Shown: piece after piece, positions 17,204-24,836 of the stretch
How the letters are laid out: every line of letters begins with the position of its first letter
Numbering within the stretch: position 1 is the first letter of the stretch
Source of the DNA: Desulforapulum autotrophicum
Lineage (GTDB): Bacteria; Desulfobacterota; Desulfobacteria; Desulfobacterales; Desulfolunaceae
Direction of reading: 5' to 3'
DNA length: 64,000 nucleotides
Assembly: GCA_020723285.1 (NCBI GenBank)
Contig: DYJE01000027.1
Coordinates: 1-64,000, forward strand
Made by a program: the position numbers and the translations under genes
Notes under the pieces: generated by a model
The model's input: only the letters and a program-made list of their open reading frames with translations
What the model was told of the DNA's origin: nothing
The model's database searches: none

Positions 17204-17276
17204 GATACCCAATGTGACATATTTTAAAAATATATTCAATAGGGTATAAAATGAAAATATATCCGATGGGGTATAT
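17204..17276. promoter_or_regulatory. Candidate HipB operator array
   Basis: Three related boxes lie 40-110 bp upstream of hipB: GATACCCAATGTGACATAT (17204-17222), ATATATTCAATAGGGTATA (reverse orientation, ~17230-17248) and ATATATCCGATGGGGTATA (~17258-17276, reverse). All contain a TATACCC half and an ATATA half. This resembles the paired operators seen upstream of hipBA in other bacteria. Binding is inferred. Confidence 0.55.
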
Positions 17277-17328
17277 TGGCTGATATAGAGCGATGTCAGG
17301 CGCATGATGCCTCCTTGTGGGGAGTGAC

Positions 17329-17355
17329 CTCACACGAAGGCACGAAGACACGAAG
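17329..17355. repeat. CACGAAGR repeat copy A (after hsdS)
   Basis: Three tandem octamer units (CACGAAGG, CACGAAGA, CACGAAG) preceded by CTCA, located between the hsdS stop and the hipB operators. Confidence 0.85.
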
Positions 17356-17381
17356 AAAAGAAACGGGACAATGGAGCGTGT

Positions 17382-18869
17382 TCATAGGACCCCCATGACG
17401 GCGTCGAGAAGTTCGGTCTGTTTGCCGGTTGCGGCGTCGATCTGTTGTTCGAGCGTGTCGCAAAGGGCCGTCAGCTGGTCGATTTTGGCGACGATGCGGT
17501 GTTGTTCGGGGAGGGGGGGGAGAGGAAATTTGGTGTTGGCAAATTCATCAAATTTCACACTTTCTACCGTGACTCCCTGCTTCGTCAGTTTTTCAAGGAT
17601 AAATTGCTCAAACCCCCGGAGCATTAATAAGAGATAGCTCGAAAATGGTGACAGATAAGGGACTAAAGCTTTCAAGTCTTGATTAATTGTGCATGGCAAA
17701 TTGTTGACTGCAACGGGAAACATCCTTCTTAAAATTCCACTTCGCACTACCATCAAGATAGATTGCTCTGGGATTATCGCAAGACCGGACTCAACTCCTG
17801 CGGCAGTTACATGATCTTCGGAATCCTTTATCTCAAGGCATTTCATGTCCTTTGGTGATACCCAAGGAATGTCACCATCCCAATATTTTGGTTTGTTTTT
17901 ACTCGGCGTTTTCCCTCCGAGAAAAAAGCCAACGTCTTGTAATGTGACCCACTCCCACCCCTGCGGCAGTTCGTGGGGTACTTCCTCGGGCTTGATGTGC
18001 GGTAGGAGTTTTGGCTGTTTGATCTTGCCTGCCTTCACCAGCCGCTGTTTTTCGGCTTCGATCTCTTTAAGAAGTTCGCTGGCGGGTGGGTCATTGGGGT
18101 CCTGGGGGACGAGGCGGCCCATGACAGCGATCTGGAGGATGGCCTTGCGCAGTTCGGCGACGTTTTCCTTGACGGTGTAGAGTTCGCCGAAGTGCCGGGC
18201 GAGGAAGGCAAATGGGTTGTCGGTCTCACACGAAGGCACGAAGTCACGAAGATTGTTCGCACACGAAGTTGCGAAGGCGGTGGGGTCGAGGAGTTGTCTG
18301 ATGGCGGCGGCATGAACCTCCAGCCGCATCTCCTCCCGCTCCTTGCGCATCTTTTCCAGCTCATCGCACCGCGCCATTAACTGGTCGAGGCGGTCGACAA
18401 TACGGTGTTGTTCGGGGAGGGGGGGGAGAGGAACACAAAACTCTCTCATGGCTTTGAGAGAGACATTTTTTATCGTGGAGCCTGTCGCTGACTTCAAGGC
18501 GTATTCCAGAAAATAGCTACTGTTTATTAACTTCTTTATGTAGTGCTTTTCTATTTGTGAGAACAAATTGAAATAACAGGCGCTCTTTCCGAGTATTACC
18601 GGTTCTCCATCATAGAAAGCCACATTACCAATAGTTCCATTTATCGACACTAAGACGGTTCTATCTGTTAATTCCTTCTTGTGCTTTTCATATTCAGTTA
18701 TTGAAACTTTTTTGGTGTTTTCCTTTATTTCGATTACACCGTCCGAAAGGTTATTCCCGTTGATGAAAAAGTACTCACCTGTTTCATCATAGGTTGGTGT
18801 ACCGTGAATCCCGTCTCCAAGCAGAGATACAATTTCTCCCAGCCTCACCCACTCCCACCCCTTCGGCAA
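17382..18869 (-). CDS. hsdS: Type I restriction specificity subunit HsdS, main part (both target-recognition domains)
   Basis: A 495-residue stretch continuing hsdS after an in-frame TAG at 18873-18875. It opens with PKGWEWVRLGEI (target-recognition domain 1), ends that half with PLPPLPEQHRIVDRLDQLMARCDELE, passes through the conserved central half-repeat (LRKAILQIAVMGRLVPQDPNDPP) and has a second recognition domain from LPQGWEWVTL to PLPPLPEQHRIVAKIDQL. The start shown is a TTG next to the stop without a ribosome site, so separate translation is doubtful. Without the N-terminal helix the two-fold HsdS layout is incomplete. Restart, read-through or plain loss of function are the options. Copy B of the island repeat is translated here as FVPSCETDN. 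Confidence 0.8.
   Translation of the reverse strand: MPKGWEWVRLGEIVSLLGDGIHGTPTYDETGEYFFINGNNLSDGVIEIKENTKKVSITEYEKHKKELTDRTVLVSINGTIGNVAFYDGEPVILGKSACYFNLFSQIEKHYIKKLINSSYFLEYALKSATGSTIKNVSLKAMREFCVPLPPLPEQHRIVDRLDQLMARCDELEKMRKEREEMRLEVHAAAIRQLLDPTAFATSCANNLRDFVPSCETDNPFAFLARHFGELYTVKENVAELRKAILQIAVMGRLVPQDPNDPPASELLKEIEAEKQRLVKAGKIKQPKLLPHIKPEEVPHELPQGWEWVTLQDVGFFLGGKTPSKNKPKYWDGDIPWVSPKDMKCLEIKDSEDHVTAAGVESGLAIIPEQSILMVVRSGILRRMFPVAVNNLPCTINQDLKALVPYLSPFSSYLLLMLRGFEQFILEKLTKQGVTVESVKFDEFANTKFPLPPLPEQHRIVAKIDQLTALCDTLEQQIDAATGKQTELLDAVMGVL
18225..18251. repeat. CACGAAGR repeat copy B (inside hsdS)
   Basis: CACGAAGG CACGAAGT CACGAAG preceded by CTCA; a degenerate echo (ACACGAAGTTGCGAAGG) follows at 18261-18277. 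It is read within hsdS as FVPSC, between the first conserved helix and the second half of the protein. Confidence 0.85.
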
Positions 18870-18872
18870 TTC

Positions 18873-19157
18873 CTAGGGCACTTCCTCAGCCTTAACCGGC
18901 GGCAGCTTCTTCTCTTTCCCCCTTCGCGACTTCGCGCCTTCGCGTGAGGCCTTCTCTTTCTCAATCTCCCGAAGCAGTTCCGAAGCAGGCGGATCATTCG
19001 CATCCTGCTCCACCAGCTTCCCCTGCATGGCCAAAGTCAGGATCAGTTGGCGCAGCTTGACGATGCCGCCTGGCGCGGAAAAGGCAGTGTCGAAGTGTTG
19101 TTCCAGCAGCTCAATCACACGAAGACACGAAGGCACGAAGGCGGTCGAATCAGTCAT
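18873..19157 (-). CDS. hsdS: HsdS N-terminal fragment ending at in-frame amber stop
   Basis: A 94-residue frame that begins MTDSTAFVPSCL after a GGAGGG site and contains the first conserved half-repeat of HsdS (LRQLILTLAMQGKLVEQDANDPPASELLREIEKEK), matching the internal copy ~300 residues later. It stops at TAG (18873-18875) between AEEVP and ELPKGWEW. The second half of the same protein has PEEVPHELPQGWEW at the same place, so the stop replaces one residue of a normal linker: a point nonsense mutation rather than a gene end. Repeat copies C and D are translated here. Confidence 0.8.
   Translation of the reverse strand: MTDSTAFVPSCLRVIELLEQHFDTAFSAPGGIVKLRQLILTLAMQGKLVEQDANDPPASELLREIEKEKASREGAKSRRGKEKKLPPVKAEEVP
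18921..18949. repeat. CRCGAAG repeat copy C, GC-variant (inside hsdS)
   Basis: On the minus strand it reads CGCGAAGG CGCGAAGT CGCGAAGG, the same octamer pattern with A changed to G. It is translated as SREGAKSRRG between the N-terminal helix and the first recognition domain. Confidence 0.75.
19114..19140. repeat. CACGAAGR repeat copy D (hsdS N-terminus)
   Basis: CACACGAAGA CACGAAGG CACGAAG; translated on the minus strand as FVPSCLRV at residues 7-14 of hsdS. Confidence 0.85.
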
Positions 19158-19293
19158 GATTCCCTCCGATCCGAGTGGCTGCAAAAAGTACAACAGGCCG
19201 CTGCACTTTTATCAAGTCGATGGTCAGTGCCACACATGCCGGATGGAGCCGGGCATATTGTCCGTCAAGCCGACGACCAGGACCTTTTAGACC

Positions 19294-19360
19294 TCTTCGC
19301 GCCTTCACGCCGCCGCGTGTGGGCATTTTTCCCCTTCGTTTCTTCGTGCCTTCGTGTGAG
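19294..19360. repeat. CACGAAGR repeat copy E (hsdS-rhuM junction)
   Basis: TTCGTTTCTTCGTGCCTTCGTGTGAG at ~19336-19360 in inverted orientation, with a degenerate GC-variant (CTTCGCGCCTTCACGC) at ~19294-19310. It fills most of the gap downstream of the rhuM stop at 19370. Confidence 0.8.
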
Positions 19361-19369
19361 ACATCCCCT

Positions 19370-20428
19370 CTATTCATCGCCGTTCCCCGGTTTCTTTATG
19401 GCCTCAATCTGTTTCAGCATCCGATCGAAATCGCTCTCAAACAACCGGTCCTGCACGATGCGGTATTTCTCGAACTCGCTTTCTGCGTGGGCCTTGGCGA
19501 TCTCTGCCGTAACCCTGCCCGCATCCTGCAGAATTTCACGGTCGGTGGCTGCAATGAACCGGTTGAGGCGGGTTTCCCAGTCCTGCATGGTCATGGGCAT
19601 CCTGCGCAGGGCCATGTCCTCGGCAACATCCAGATAGGCATTCACCAGTCTGGCCAGTTGTGCCATTTCGTTTTCGGTCAGGTAGTTCTTGGCCACGACC
19701 ACGTCAAATTTCTGGATTTTTCCTTTCGGAGCGTCCTTCCAGGTCGTCAGGCCCATGTGCTGTTTGTCCGCATCGGCACGGTTCACGATGACCTCCGCCG
19801 CTGTCTGTCCATGGATGGCCCAGTGGAGTTTGTTCTGCACGGTGGCGAAAAAGCGCTTGGTGGCCTGAGCGGAAACATCGTAATCCATGGCGGTAGCATA
19901 GATGTCGGTGATCTTCTGGTAGAATTTACGCTCGGAAAGACGAATCTCCCGGATGCGCTGCAACTGCTCTTCAAAGTACTGTTCCGTCAGAATGGAGCCG
20001 CCGCTTCTGATGCGTTCGTCATCCATCACGTAGGCCTTGATCGTGAACTCGTTAATAATGGCGGTGGCCCACTTGCGGAACTGAACGGCGCGTTCGGAGT
20101 TGACCTTGTAGCCGACGGCGATGATGGCGGGAAGTTTGTAGTGCAAGGTGTTGTAGTTTTTGCCATCGGCGGCAGTTATTCGAAAATTTCGAATAACTGA
20201 ATCTTCCTGCAACTCGCTGTCTGAAAAAACTTTTTTCAGGTGGTAGTTGATGGTGTGGGTCTCCACATCGTAAAGCACCCCCATCATCTTCTGGGTCAGC
20301 CAGATGCTTTCATCGGCGTAAACAGCCTCAACGCCGCCCGAGCCGCTGGCCGCGACAAAGGTCAGATATTCCGCAGCCGAAGAGCGAACGATAGAGGCTT
20401 CCTTGCCGATTGTTTTCTTTTTGCTCAT
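19370..20428 (-). CDS. rhuM: RhuM-family protein encoded within the type I restriction operon
   Basis: A 352-residue protein of the RhuM family, first named from Salmonella pathogenicity island 3. Landmarks are the N-terminal VEAVYADESIWLTQKMMGVLYDVETHTINYHLKKVF block (a Fic/Bro-like or winged-helix-like region), the NYNTLHYKLPAIIAVGYKVNSERAVQFRKWATAIINEFTIKAYVMDDER block with family-typical GYKVNS and FRKWA, and a C-terminal helical part. The function is not established; the gene is often found between hsdM and hsdS, as here. ATG at 20428 follows AAAGGTCTGGGG. Repeat copies E and F lie on its two sides. Confidence 0.88.
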   Translation of the reverse strand: MSKKKTIGKEASIVRSSAAEYLTFVAASGSGGVEAVYADESIWLTQKMMGVLYDVETHTINYHLKKVFSDSELQEDSVIRNFRITAADGKNYNTLHYKLPAIIAVGYKVNSERAVQFRKWATAIINEFTIKAYVMDDERIRSGGSILTEQYFEEQLQRIREIRLSERKFYQKITDIYATAMDYDVSAQATKRFFATVQNKLHWAIHGQTAAEVIVNRADADKQHMGLTTWKDAPKGKIQKFDVVVAKNYLTENEMAQLARLVNAYLDVAEDMALRRMPMTMQDWETRLNRFIAATDREILQDAGRVTAEIAKAHAESEFEKYRIVQDRLFESDFDRMLKQIEAIKKPGNGDE

Positions 20429-20436
20429 CCCCAGAC

Positions 20437-20465
20437 CTTTCGTGTCTTCGTGCCTTGGTGTGAGA
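20437..20465. repeat. CACGAAGR repeat copy F (rhuM-hsdM junction)
   Basis: TTTCGTGTCTTCGTGCCTTGGTGTGAG in inverted orientation, occupying the whole gap between the hsdM stop and the rhuM start; it also provides the AAAGG used as the rhuM ribosome site. Confidence 0.85.
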
Positions 20466-20471
20466 CCTTTT

Positions 20472-21938
20472 TCATGCCTTGCCCCCCAGACAGGCCATCA
20501 ACTCGGCCTTCAGGGCCGCCTGTGCCTCTTCCAATTGGTGGACGATCTGCCGGTATTCGGCCATCAGCTCTTCCGGATCGCGGTGGTTGACCTCCACCTC
20601 GTGGGGGTTCTTGCAGTCCAGGTTGTGGTTGCGTTCAATCAGCGTCTTGGCCGAGACTTTCCATGCCTGCGTGGTGGTCTTGCGCCCCTTGCGGGCGGCT
20701 CCACCCCACCACGCCTTTTCGAGATCGAACTCGGCAATGGTCAGGGGCTTGGAGCGGGAGTAAGACTTGTACCCTTCCGGATACGGATGCTCGAAGAACC
20801 AGACATCCCTGGTCGGTTCGCCCTTCTCGAAAAAGAGGATGTTGGTGGCGATGCTGGTGTACGGGCTGAACACGCCTTTGGGCAGACGCACGATGGTGTG
20901 CAGATTGAATTCTTCCAGAAGCTCGCGTTTGAGGTTGGTTTTCGTGCCCTCACCGAACAGAAAACCGTCGGGCAGCACCACGGCCGCCTTGCCGGTGTCG
21001 TGTTTCAAGAGGTGTATGATCAGCGCCATGAACAGGTCGGCGGTTTCGCGGGTCTGGTACTTGCGCGGGAAGTTGTTCTCGATGCCGTCTTCTTCCATGC
21101 CGCCGAAGGGCGGATTGGTGATGATCAGGTCCACCCGGTCACGGGGGCCGTAGTCCTTGAGGGGCCGGGAGAGGGTGTTGTCGTGACGGATATTCGTGGG
21201 CACGTCGATGCCGTGCAGCATCATGTTGGTCATGGCCAGCATGTGCGGCAACGGTTTCTTTTCCACGCCGTGAAGGCTTTCCTGCAACAGTTTCCGGTCG
21301 GCATTCGTCTTCACCTGTTTGTTCAGGTGTTCAATGGCACAGGTGAGAAAACCGCCCGTGCCGCAGGCCGGGTCGAGGATGGTCTGGCCGAGCTGGGGGT
21401 CGAGCATGTCGACCATGAACCGGGTGACGGCACGGGGCGTGTAATATTCGCCCGCATTACCGGCCGACTGGAGGTCCGCGAGTATCTTTTCGTAGATATC
21501 GTTGAAGACGTGGCGGTCATTAGAGGAGTTGAAGTCCACATCCTCCTCGATGGTATTGATCACCTGACGCAGCAGGGTGCCGGATTTCATGTAGTTGTAG
21601 GCGTCTTCGAACACCGAACCGACCACTTTCCCATGGGGGGTGACTCCGGCCGTGGTGGCCATTTTCTTCAGGGCCGGGAAGAGATCGTTGTTGACGAAGT
21701 CGATCAGTTCTTCACCGGTCATCCCTTCCGGATTCTTGGCCCAGTTGCACCAGCGGAAACGGCTTTGAAGGGGTGATCTGTATCCGGGCACGGTGACCTG
21801 CCATTCCTGTTCCTTGTCGTCGAAGATCTTCAGGAAGATCAGCCAGACCATCTGGCTGATACGCTGGGCGTCACCATCGACGCCGACATCCTTGCGCATG
21901 ATGTCCTGGATGGTTTTGATGAGGGTGGTGAGCGACAT
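20472..21938 (-). CDS. hsdM: Type I restriction-modification DNA methyltransferase subunit HsdM
   Basis: A 488-residue N6-adenine methylase. An N-terminal helical domain (residues 1-150; QRISQMVWLIFLKIFDDKEQEW) precedes the SAM-binding motif I DPACGTGGFLTCAIEHLN near residue 196 and the catalytic motif IV TNPPFGG near 265; YYTPRAVTRFMVDML just before motif I is the usual HsdM block. With HsdS it methylates adenines in a bipartite target, and with HsdR it forms the restriction complex. ATG at 21938 has an AAAGGA site. The frame opens 33 bp earlier inside repeat copy G, which is rejected as the start. Confidence 0.95.
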   Translation of the reverse strand: MSLTTLIKTIQDIMRKDVGVDGDAQRISQMVWLIFLKIFDDKEQEWQVTVPGYRSPLQSRFRWCNWAKNPEGMTGEELIDFVNNDLFPALKKMATTAGVTPHGKVVGSVFEDAYNYMKSGTLLRQVINTIEEDVDFNSSNDRHVFNDIYEKILADLQSAGNAGEYYTPRAVTRFMVDMLDPQLGQTILDPACGTGGFLTCAIEHLNKQVKTNADRKLLQESLHGVEKKPLPHMLAMTNMMLHGIDVPTNIRHDNTLSRPLKDYGPRDRVDLIITNPPFGGMEEDGIENNFPRKYQTRETADLFMALIIHLLKHDTGKAAVVLPDGFLFGEGTKTNLKRELLEEFNLHTIVRLPKGVFSPYTSIATNILFFEKGEPTRDVWFFEHPYPEGYKSYSRSKPLTIAEFDLEKAWWGGAARKGRKTTTQAWKVSAKTLIERNHNLDCKNPHEVEVNHRDPEELMAEYRQIVHQLEEAQAALKAELMACLGGKA

Positions 21939-21957
21939 GCTTAGTATCCTTTTTGGT

Positions 21958-22028
21958 TCACACGAAGGCACGAAGACACGAAGTCTTGCTGGCCATTGAC
22001 AAAAAATTCCTTCGTGTCTTCGTGTGAG
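21958..22028. repeat. CACGAAGR repeat copies G and H, inverted pair (hsdM-hsdR junction)
   Basis: Copy G (21958-21983) reads CACACGAAGG CACGAAGA CACGAAG; copy H (22009-22028) is its inverse TTCGTGTCTTCGTGTGAG, 25 bp away. Together they could form a hairpin of ~18 bp in the short gap between hsdR and hsdM, possibly modulating relative expression. Confidence 0.85.
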
Positions 22029-22037
22029 TTTTCCCCC

Positions 22038-24425
22038 TTATCCGGCATAGAGCATGTCCTCCAGTTCATGGACCGCCTGGCGGTACTGATCCTGGCCTCC
22101 AAAAGAGCGGACGATTTCCAAGGGGGTGCCGAATTGGGTAAAGGGGGCGATGGTGAGGATTTGCGTTTCTTCGATCTGGGAGACACCTTCATCGGCGTAT
22201 TTATCGAGCAGGGCTTCGAGCACGCGGCGGGCCTGTTCGCCATACCGGGTGAAGTAGTTGCGTTTCTTCACCCGCTCTGCCCGTTCTTTACGGGTGAGGG
22301 GAGGCATATCCCAGGCGACATGGCAGACCAGGTCGAATGGATCAAAGGCTTTACCGGACTTTTTTCCGACTTCTTCGGCGAGGGCATCGAAAAAAACCCC
22401 GTGTTCGGAGAGCTCGTCGATGATGGCCTGCTTCTTCTCGGCGTTGCTCCAGTGGTGCAGGAAATCGTCAAGGGTGGCGAATTCCCGGGTCAGGACGTTG
22501 CGGGTGTAGTCCTTTAGGGATTCGGTGATCAATCTGCCGTTGGCATCAAAATACTGGACCCGTTCAGCGGCAACCCTGACTTCAACATGGGCCACCACAT
22601 ATCGGCGGATGCCGGTATTTTCCTCCGGGTCGGTATCCGATACGCCGGGCCACTCGTGGGTTTCTTCCTGCTCCGGATAAGGCATACCTCCACCGCTCTC
22701 ATCCTCATCATTTCCGGGGGTATCCGGCGGCACCGGAGAATCATTCTCATTGGGCTCGTATATCTGAACCGGATCACCGTCAAAATCGGGATCGGCGAAG
22801 AGTTCGGTGGCTTTCTTGAAATCAATGATGGTGAAATAGTATTTGCCGTAATCTTCGTTGATACGGGTTCCGCGGCCGATGATCTGTTTGAATTCGGTCA
22901 TGGACTGGATGCGCTGGTCGAGCACGATCAGTTTACAGGTCTGTGCGTCAACACCGGTTGTCATCAGCTTGGACGTGGTGGCGATGACCGGGTATTTGCT
23001 TTCCGGGAAAATGAAGTTGTCGAGTTCGGCTTTGCCTTCCTCGTTATCTCCGGTGATTCTCATGACGTATTTGCTGCTCTGGGCGACAAGGTCGGCGTTT
23101 TCATTCACCAGCTCCTTACGCATTCGCTCGGCGTGGTCAATGTTTTCGCAGAAGACGATGGTCTTGTCGAACCGGTTTGTTTGTTTGAGAAACTCGGTGA
23201 CCTTCTTCGCCACCAATCGGGTACGCTTCTCCAGAACCAACGTTTTGTCGAAATCCTTCTGGTTGTAGATGCGGTCCTCGATTTCGTTGCCGTGCTTGTC
23301 GAGCATGCCCCAGTCGGGGCGCCAGCCGGTCAGGTCCCAGTCAAAATCGATTCGGACCACCTTGTATGGGGCGAGAAATCCGTCTTCGATTCCCTGCCGA
23401 AGGGAATAGGTGTAAATGGGGTCCCCGAAATAGTCGATGTTGGAAATGTCTTTGGTTTCCTTGGGAGTTGCGGTGAGGCCGATCTGGGTGGCCGAGGAAA
23501 AATATTCGAGGATTTCGCGCCAGGCGGAATCGGCAGCGGCACTGCCGCGATGACATTCGTCAATGATGATGAGATCGAAAAAGTCAGGACTGAACTGTCT
23601 GTATATGTTTTTCTCTTCTTCGGTGCCGCTCACGGCCTGATAGAGAGAAAGGTAGATCTCGTAGGATTTGTTCGCCTGGCGTTTCTGGATCTTGGTCATG
23701 GCGGATCCGAACGGCTTGAAGTCGTTGGTCATGGTCTGGTCGATCAGGATATTGCGATCGGCAAGAAACAGGATGCGTTTCTTTGCTTTTGATTTCCAAA
23801 GACGCCAGATGATCTGAAACGCGGTGAATGTTTTTCCGGTGCTGGTCGCCATGACCAGAAGGATTCGGTTTCGGCCTTGTGCGATGGCTTCGATGGTCCT
23901 GTTGATGGCCAGCAGCTGGTAATATCGTGGTGTCTTGTCACCGCCGTCGCTGTAATAATCCTGGGTGACAAGGATATTCTGCTGGGGATTCAGGCCACGA
24001 TGCCCGGACCACCATTGCCATAGTGTTTCCGGAGCCGGGAATTCCTGAAGGGTGAGCTCGCGTTCGATGATTCCGTCCATCGCGATCGTGTTGTGAAACA
24101 GAAAACCGTCCCCATTGGAGCTGAAGACAAACGGAACCTGCAGCATTTCGGCATAGCCTATCGCCTGCTGCATCCCATCTCCGACAGTGTGGGTATTGTC
24201 CTTGGCTTCAATGACAGCGATGGGGATATTGGGTTTGTAGAACAGGACATAATCGGCGCGTTTGTGTTTTGCCCGGGTATGGAGCTTTCCGCGGACAATA
24301 ATACGGCCCCTGGTGAGAGGAAATTCTTCCCGTATCTGGGTTGTGATATCCCAGCCCGCGTGTTCCAGGGCCGGAGTAATGAATTTGGTGCAGATATCAC
24401 GTTCGGAAAGTTTTTTTTTGTCCAT
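22038..24425 (-). CDS. hsdR: Type I restriction endonuclease subunit HsdR
   Basis: A 795-residue motor/nuclease. The N-terminal PD-D/ExK nuclease shows RADYVLFY and IAVIEAKDN (residues ~57-76). The SF2 translocase has motif I VMATSTGKTFTA (usually ATGTGKT; a serine replaces glycine), DEAD-box IIIDECHR, motif III GLTATP, and motif VI QIIGRGTR. The C-terminal helical HsdM-interaction domain follows a proline/glutamate-rich acidic linker. Its size and layout match the EcoEI-type (IB-like) R subunits. The gene starts the operon hsdR-hsdM-rhuM-hsdS. The start codon is followed by a run of nine A residues (ATG GAC then three lysines), a slippage-prone tract. The 250 bp upstream hold no other gene. 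Confidence 0.95.
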   Translation of the reverse strand: MDKKKLSERDICTKFITPALEHAGWDITTQIREEFPLTRGRIIVRGKLHTRAKHKRADYVLFYKPNIPIAVIEAKDNTHTVGDGMQQAIGYAEMLQVPFVFSSNGDGFLFHNTIAMDGIIERELTLQEFPAPETLWQWWSGHRGLNPQQNILVTQDYYSDGGDKTPRYYQLLAINRTIEAIAQGRNRILLVMATSTGKTFTAFQIIWRLWKSKAKKRILFLADRNILIDQTMTNDFKPFGSAMTKIQKRQANKSYEIYLSLYQAVSGTEEEKNIYRQFSPDFFDLIIIDECHRGSAAADSAWREILEYFSSATQIGLTATPKETKDISNIDYFGDPIYTYSLRQGIEDGFLAPYKVVRIDFDWDLTGWRPDWGMLDKHGNEIEDRIYNQKDFDKTLVLEKRTRLVAKKVTEFLKQTNRFDKTIVFCENIDHAERMRKELVNENADLVAQSSKYVMRITGDNEEGKAELDNFIFPESKYPVIATTSKLMTTGVDAQTCKLIVLDQRIQSMTEFKQIIGRGTRINEDYGKYYFTIIDFKKATELFADPDFDGDPVQIYEPNENDSPVPPDTPGNDEDESGGGMPYPEQEETHEWPGVSDTDPEENTGIRRYVVAHVEVRVAAERVQYFDANGRLITESLKDYTRNVLTREFATLDDFLHHWSNAEKKQAIIDELSEHGVFFDALAEEVGKKSGKAFDPFDLVCHVAWDMPPLTRKERAERVKKRNYFTRYGEQARRVLEALLDKYADEGVSQIEETQILTIAPFTQFGTPLEIVRSFGGQDQYRQAVHELEDMLYAG

Positions 24426-24672
24426 CTGGTTCGCTTCACTATGATCTAAGGATGTTATGCCATCTGTTTCTGAAATTAGTGATCACAACCCGCCTTAATT
24501 GCAATGATGCCCGCCAATATAACAGGTGACATTTCAGGTGAAAAGCGTAAAAGTGCCCAAATGCTGATTGATTCAATATCGATGATTACACGCTGAACGC
24601 CGTAAAGAATGACCCGGATGTATTTTCAGATTCGTTATCAACCTTGAAACGAAAAACTTTTCCATATGTGGG

Positions 24673-24793
24673 GAATAGTGTGGGGAATTAAAATTTGACC
24701 CCAACAAAAAAGGCCCCTGGAAACGTCCAAGAGCCTTGGTTTTTCGGGTGGTGGTCCCAACGGGAATCGAACCCGTGTTTCCGGCGTGAGAGG
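24673..24793. repeat. Right direct repeat of island (attR-like, overlaps tRNA-Glu)
   Basis: The 121-bp partner of 15342-15462. It contains the GAATAGTGTGGGGAAT block, the tRNA-Glu terminator hairpin and the 3' 45 nt of the intact tRNA-Glu gene. Just outside, TGTGGGGAATAG is duplicated in tandem (24667-24688). Confidence 0.85.
24705..24735 (-). terminator. Intrinsic terminator after tRNA-Glu
   Basis: On the minus strand GGCTCTTGG (24735-24727) pairs with CCAGGGGCC (24720-24712) across six bases and is followed by a T run (24711-24705), 14 bp past the tRNA end. The same hairpin is duplicated in the left repeat at about 15381-15404. Confidence 0.8.
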
Positions 24794-24823
24794 CCAGCGT
24801 CCTGACCGCTAGACGATGGGACC
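24749..24823 (-). tRNA. tRNA-Glu (anticodon CTC)
   Basis: A complete 75-nt cloverleaf on the minus strand: acceptor GGTCCCA/TGGGACC, D-arm CTAGCGGTCAGGACG, anticodon loop CCTCTCACG giving CTC (glutamate, GAG codons), T-arm ACGGGTTCGATTCCCGT and encoded CCA. Its 3' half is duplicated at 15418-15462, marking it as the integration site of the restriction island. The gene remained intact with its own promoter. Confidence 0.97.
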
Positions 24824-24836
24824 TTGAGGTTCAACG

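Larger units (their letters stand above)
15342..24793. mobile_element. tRNA-Glu-associated genomic island (HipBA + type I restriction)
   Basis: Two 121-bp direct repeats, one containing the 3' part of the intact tRNA-Glu(CTC) gene, bound a 9.4-kb block whose genes all run leftward and encode HipA, HipB, HsdS, RhuM, HsdM and HsdR. This is the usual form of an integrated island at a tRNA 3' end. No integrase, excisionase or transposase gene is visible inside, so the element is probably immobile or mobilised in trans. A dispersed CACGAAGR repeat is confined to this block, which fits a separate origin. Confidence 0.75.

Noticed and set aside
18873-18875. Amber codon read as pyrrolysine
   Set aside because: The position is a linker where the paralogous half has histidine, HsdS is not a pyrrolysine protein and no pyl gene is visible in the window.
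17329-22028. CACGAAGR repeats as a CRISPR array
   Set aside because: Units are contiguous octamers without spacers, the copies are scattered over 4.7 kb and no cas gene is present.
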